Notes under the pieces: model-generated | Seen by the model: the letters and a program-made list of their open reading frames with translations, nothing else | The model's database searches: none | What the model was told of the DNA's origin: nothing | Program-made: the position numbers and the translations under genes | Part shown: positions 63,735 to 64,000 of the stretch, in pieces | Layout: each line of letters begins with the position of its first letter | Position numbering within the stretch: the first letter of the stretch is position 1 | Assembly: GCA_025846845.1 (NCBI GenBank) | Contig: JAOYTL010000012.1 | Coordinates: 186,001-250,000, forward strand | Reading direction: 5' to 3' | Origin: Alloboseaceae bacterium BT-24-1 | GTDB taxonomy: Bacteria; Pseudomonadota; Alphaproteobacteria; Rhizobiales; Beijerinckiaceae | DNA: 64,000 bases

Positions 63735-64000
63735 TCAGGCGTCGAAAGTCGGCGTCTGTTCGTAAGGCTCCAGTTTGCAGAGCTTGGCGGAATCGGTGTC
63801 GCGGACATCCTCCGCCTTGGCCTGGCTCAGGACCTCGAAGATGTCGTCCTTCTCCTTCGGCGCCTTGTTGGCGGTGGCGAGGTAGATCGTCTGTTGGACC
63901 TGATGCGTCTGGGCGTCGATCGTCGCATCGAAATGCTGCATGCGGTCCCTGGCCGAGATCTTGTGGCCTTCGAGCGCCTTGATCACGGCGATGTTGTTGG
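63735..64000 (-). CDS. ABC transporter substrate-binding protein, C-terminal part (cut by window)
   Basis: The visible 88 residues are the end of a type I (LivK/UrtA-like) binding protein: NNIAVIKALEGHKISARDRMQHFDATIDAQTHQVQQTIYLATA, then a C-terminus with CKLEPYEQTPTFDA. The frame is open to the right edge, so the start is outside. The spot at the head of the LivHMGF operon makes it the binding protein of this importer. Family members with this ending often bind urea, amides or organic acids; the ligand here is unknown. Confidence 0.85.
   Translation of the reverse strand, partial: NNIAVIKALEGHKISARDRMQHFDATIDAQTHQVQQTIYLATANKAPKEKDDIFEVLSQAKAEDVRDTDSAKLCKLEPYEQTPTFDA

Overview
The window is GC-rich, densely coded chromosomal DNA of an alphaproteobacterium. 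The style of the proteins, the wealth of ABC uptake systems and the intergenic palindromes ending in TAGAGC or CTAGTGG suggest the order Hyphomicrobiales, possibly Bosea or a close relative; this is inference, since no rRNA or tRNA gene is present. I recognise 61 protein genes, cut at both window edges: purU lacks its start and a solute-binding protein gene lacks its 5' part. No CRISPR, insertion sequence, prophage or RNA gene was seen.

Layout. (1) 1-3137: one-carbon and pyrimidine genes purU, pyrC and pyrE. (2) 3191-25863: a large catabolic region. A leftward operon (13542 to about 3191) encodes a complete branched-chain-type ABC importer (LivG, LivH, LivM, LivK, LivF), two acyl-CoA ligases, an enoyl-CoA hydratase and a substrate-binding protein without a signal peptide. 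Beside it lie a nitronate monooxygenase-like gene, a TetR regulator, a PECR/DECR-type reductase and an acyl-CoA dehydrogenase. A rightward operon encodes an enoyl-CoA hydratase, an AtuA-family protein, a split biotin-dependent acyl-CoA carboxylase (biotin carboxylase, carrier protein, carboxyltransferase), a DsbA-fold isomerase and a transglutaminase-like protein. Four promoter regions carry variants of one palindrome, ATGAAT-N3-ATTCAT, next to the TetR gene. I propose a single TetR regulon that takes up, CoA-activates, dehydrogenates, carboxylates and hydrates a branched or terpenoid acid, resembling Atu/Liu pathways but with its own transporter.

(3) 26123-33011: a Na/Pi cotransporter, a LysR gene followed by an SDR, a tautomerase and a second nitronate monooxygenase, then a DUF2161 protein and a lipid kinase. 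(4) 33154-39707: a LacI-regulated sugar-type ABC importer with an MGH1/GH63-like glycoside hydrolase, suited to a small glycoside such as glucosylglycerate. (5) 39718-41090: a divergent O-methyltransferase and TetR pair with a palindromic operator between them. (6) 41265-50069: a LysR gene divergent from a ribose-type ABC importer operon that also holds PuuE-like deacetylase, aspartate-dehydrogenase-like, SDR and RraA-like genes; its substrate is unknown. (7) 50201-55349: a TauABC/SsuABC-type importer with a fumarylacetoacetate hydrolase-family enzyme and a divergent GntR/FCD regulator. (8) 55633-64000: a leftward operon joining a second Liv-type importer to an IlvD/Edd dehydratase, an SDR and an aldehyde dehydrogenase, probably for a sugar acid. 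It includes an unusual short ATPase that lacks the ABC signature region.

Several families of palindromic elements sit between genes, often inside operons. Two of them supply the stop codon of the gene they follow.
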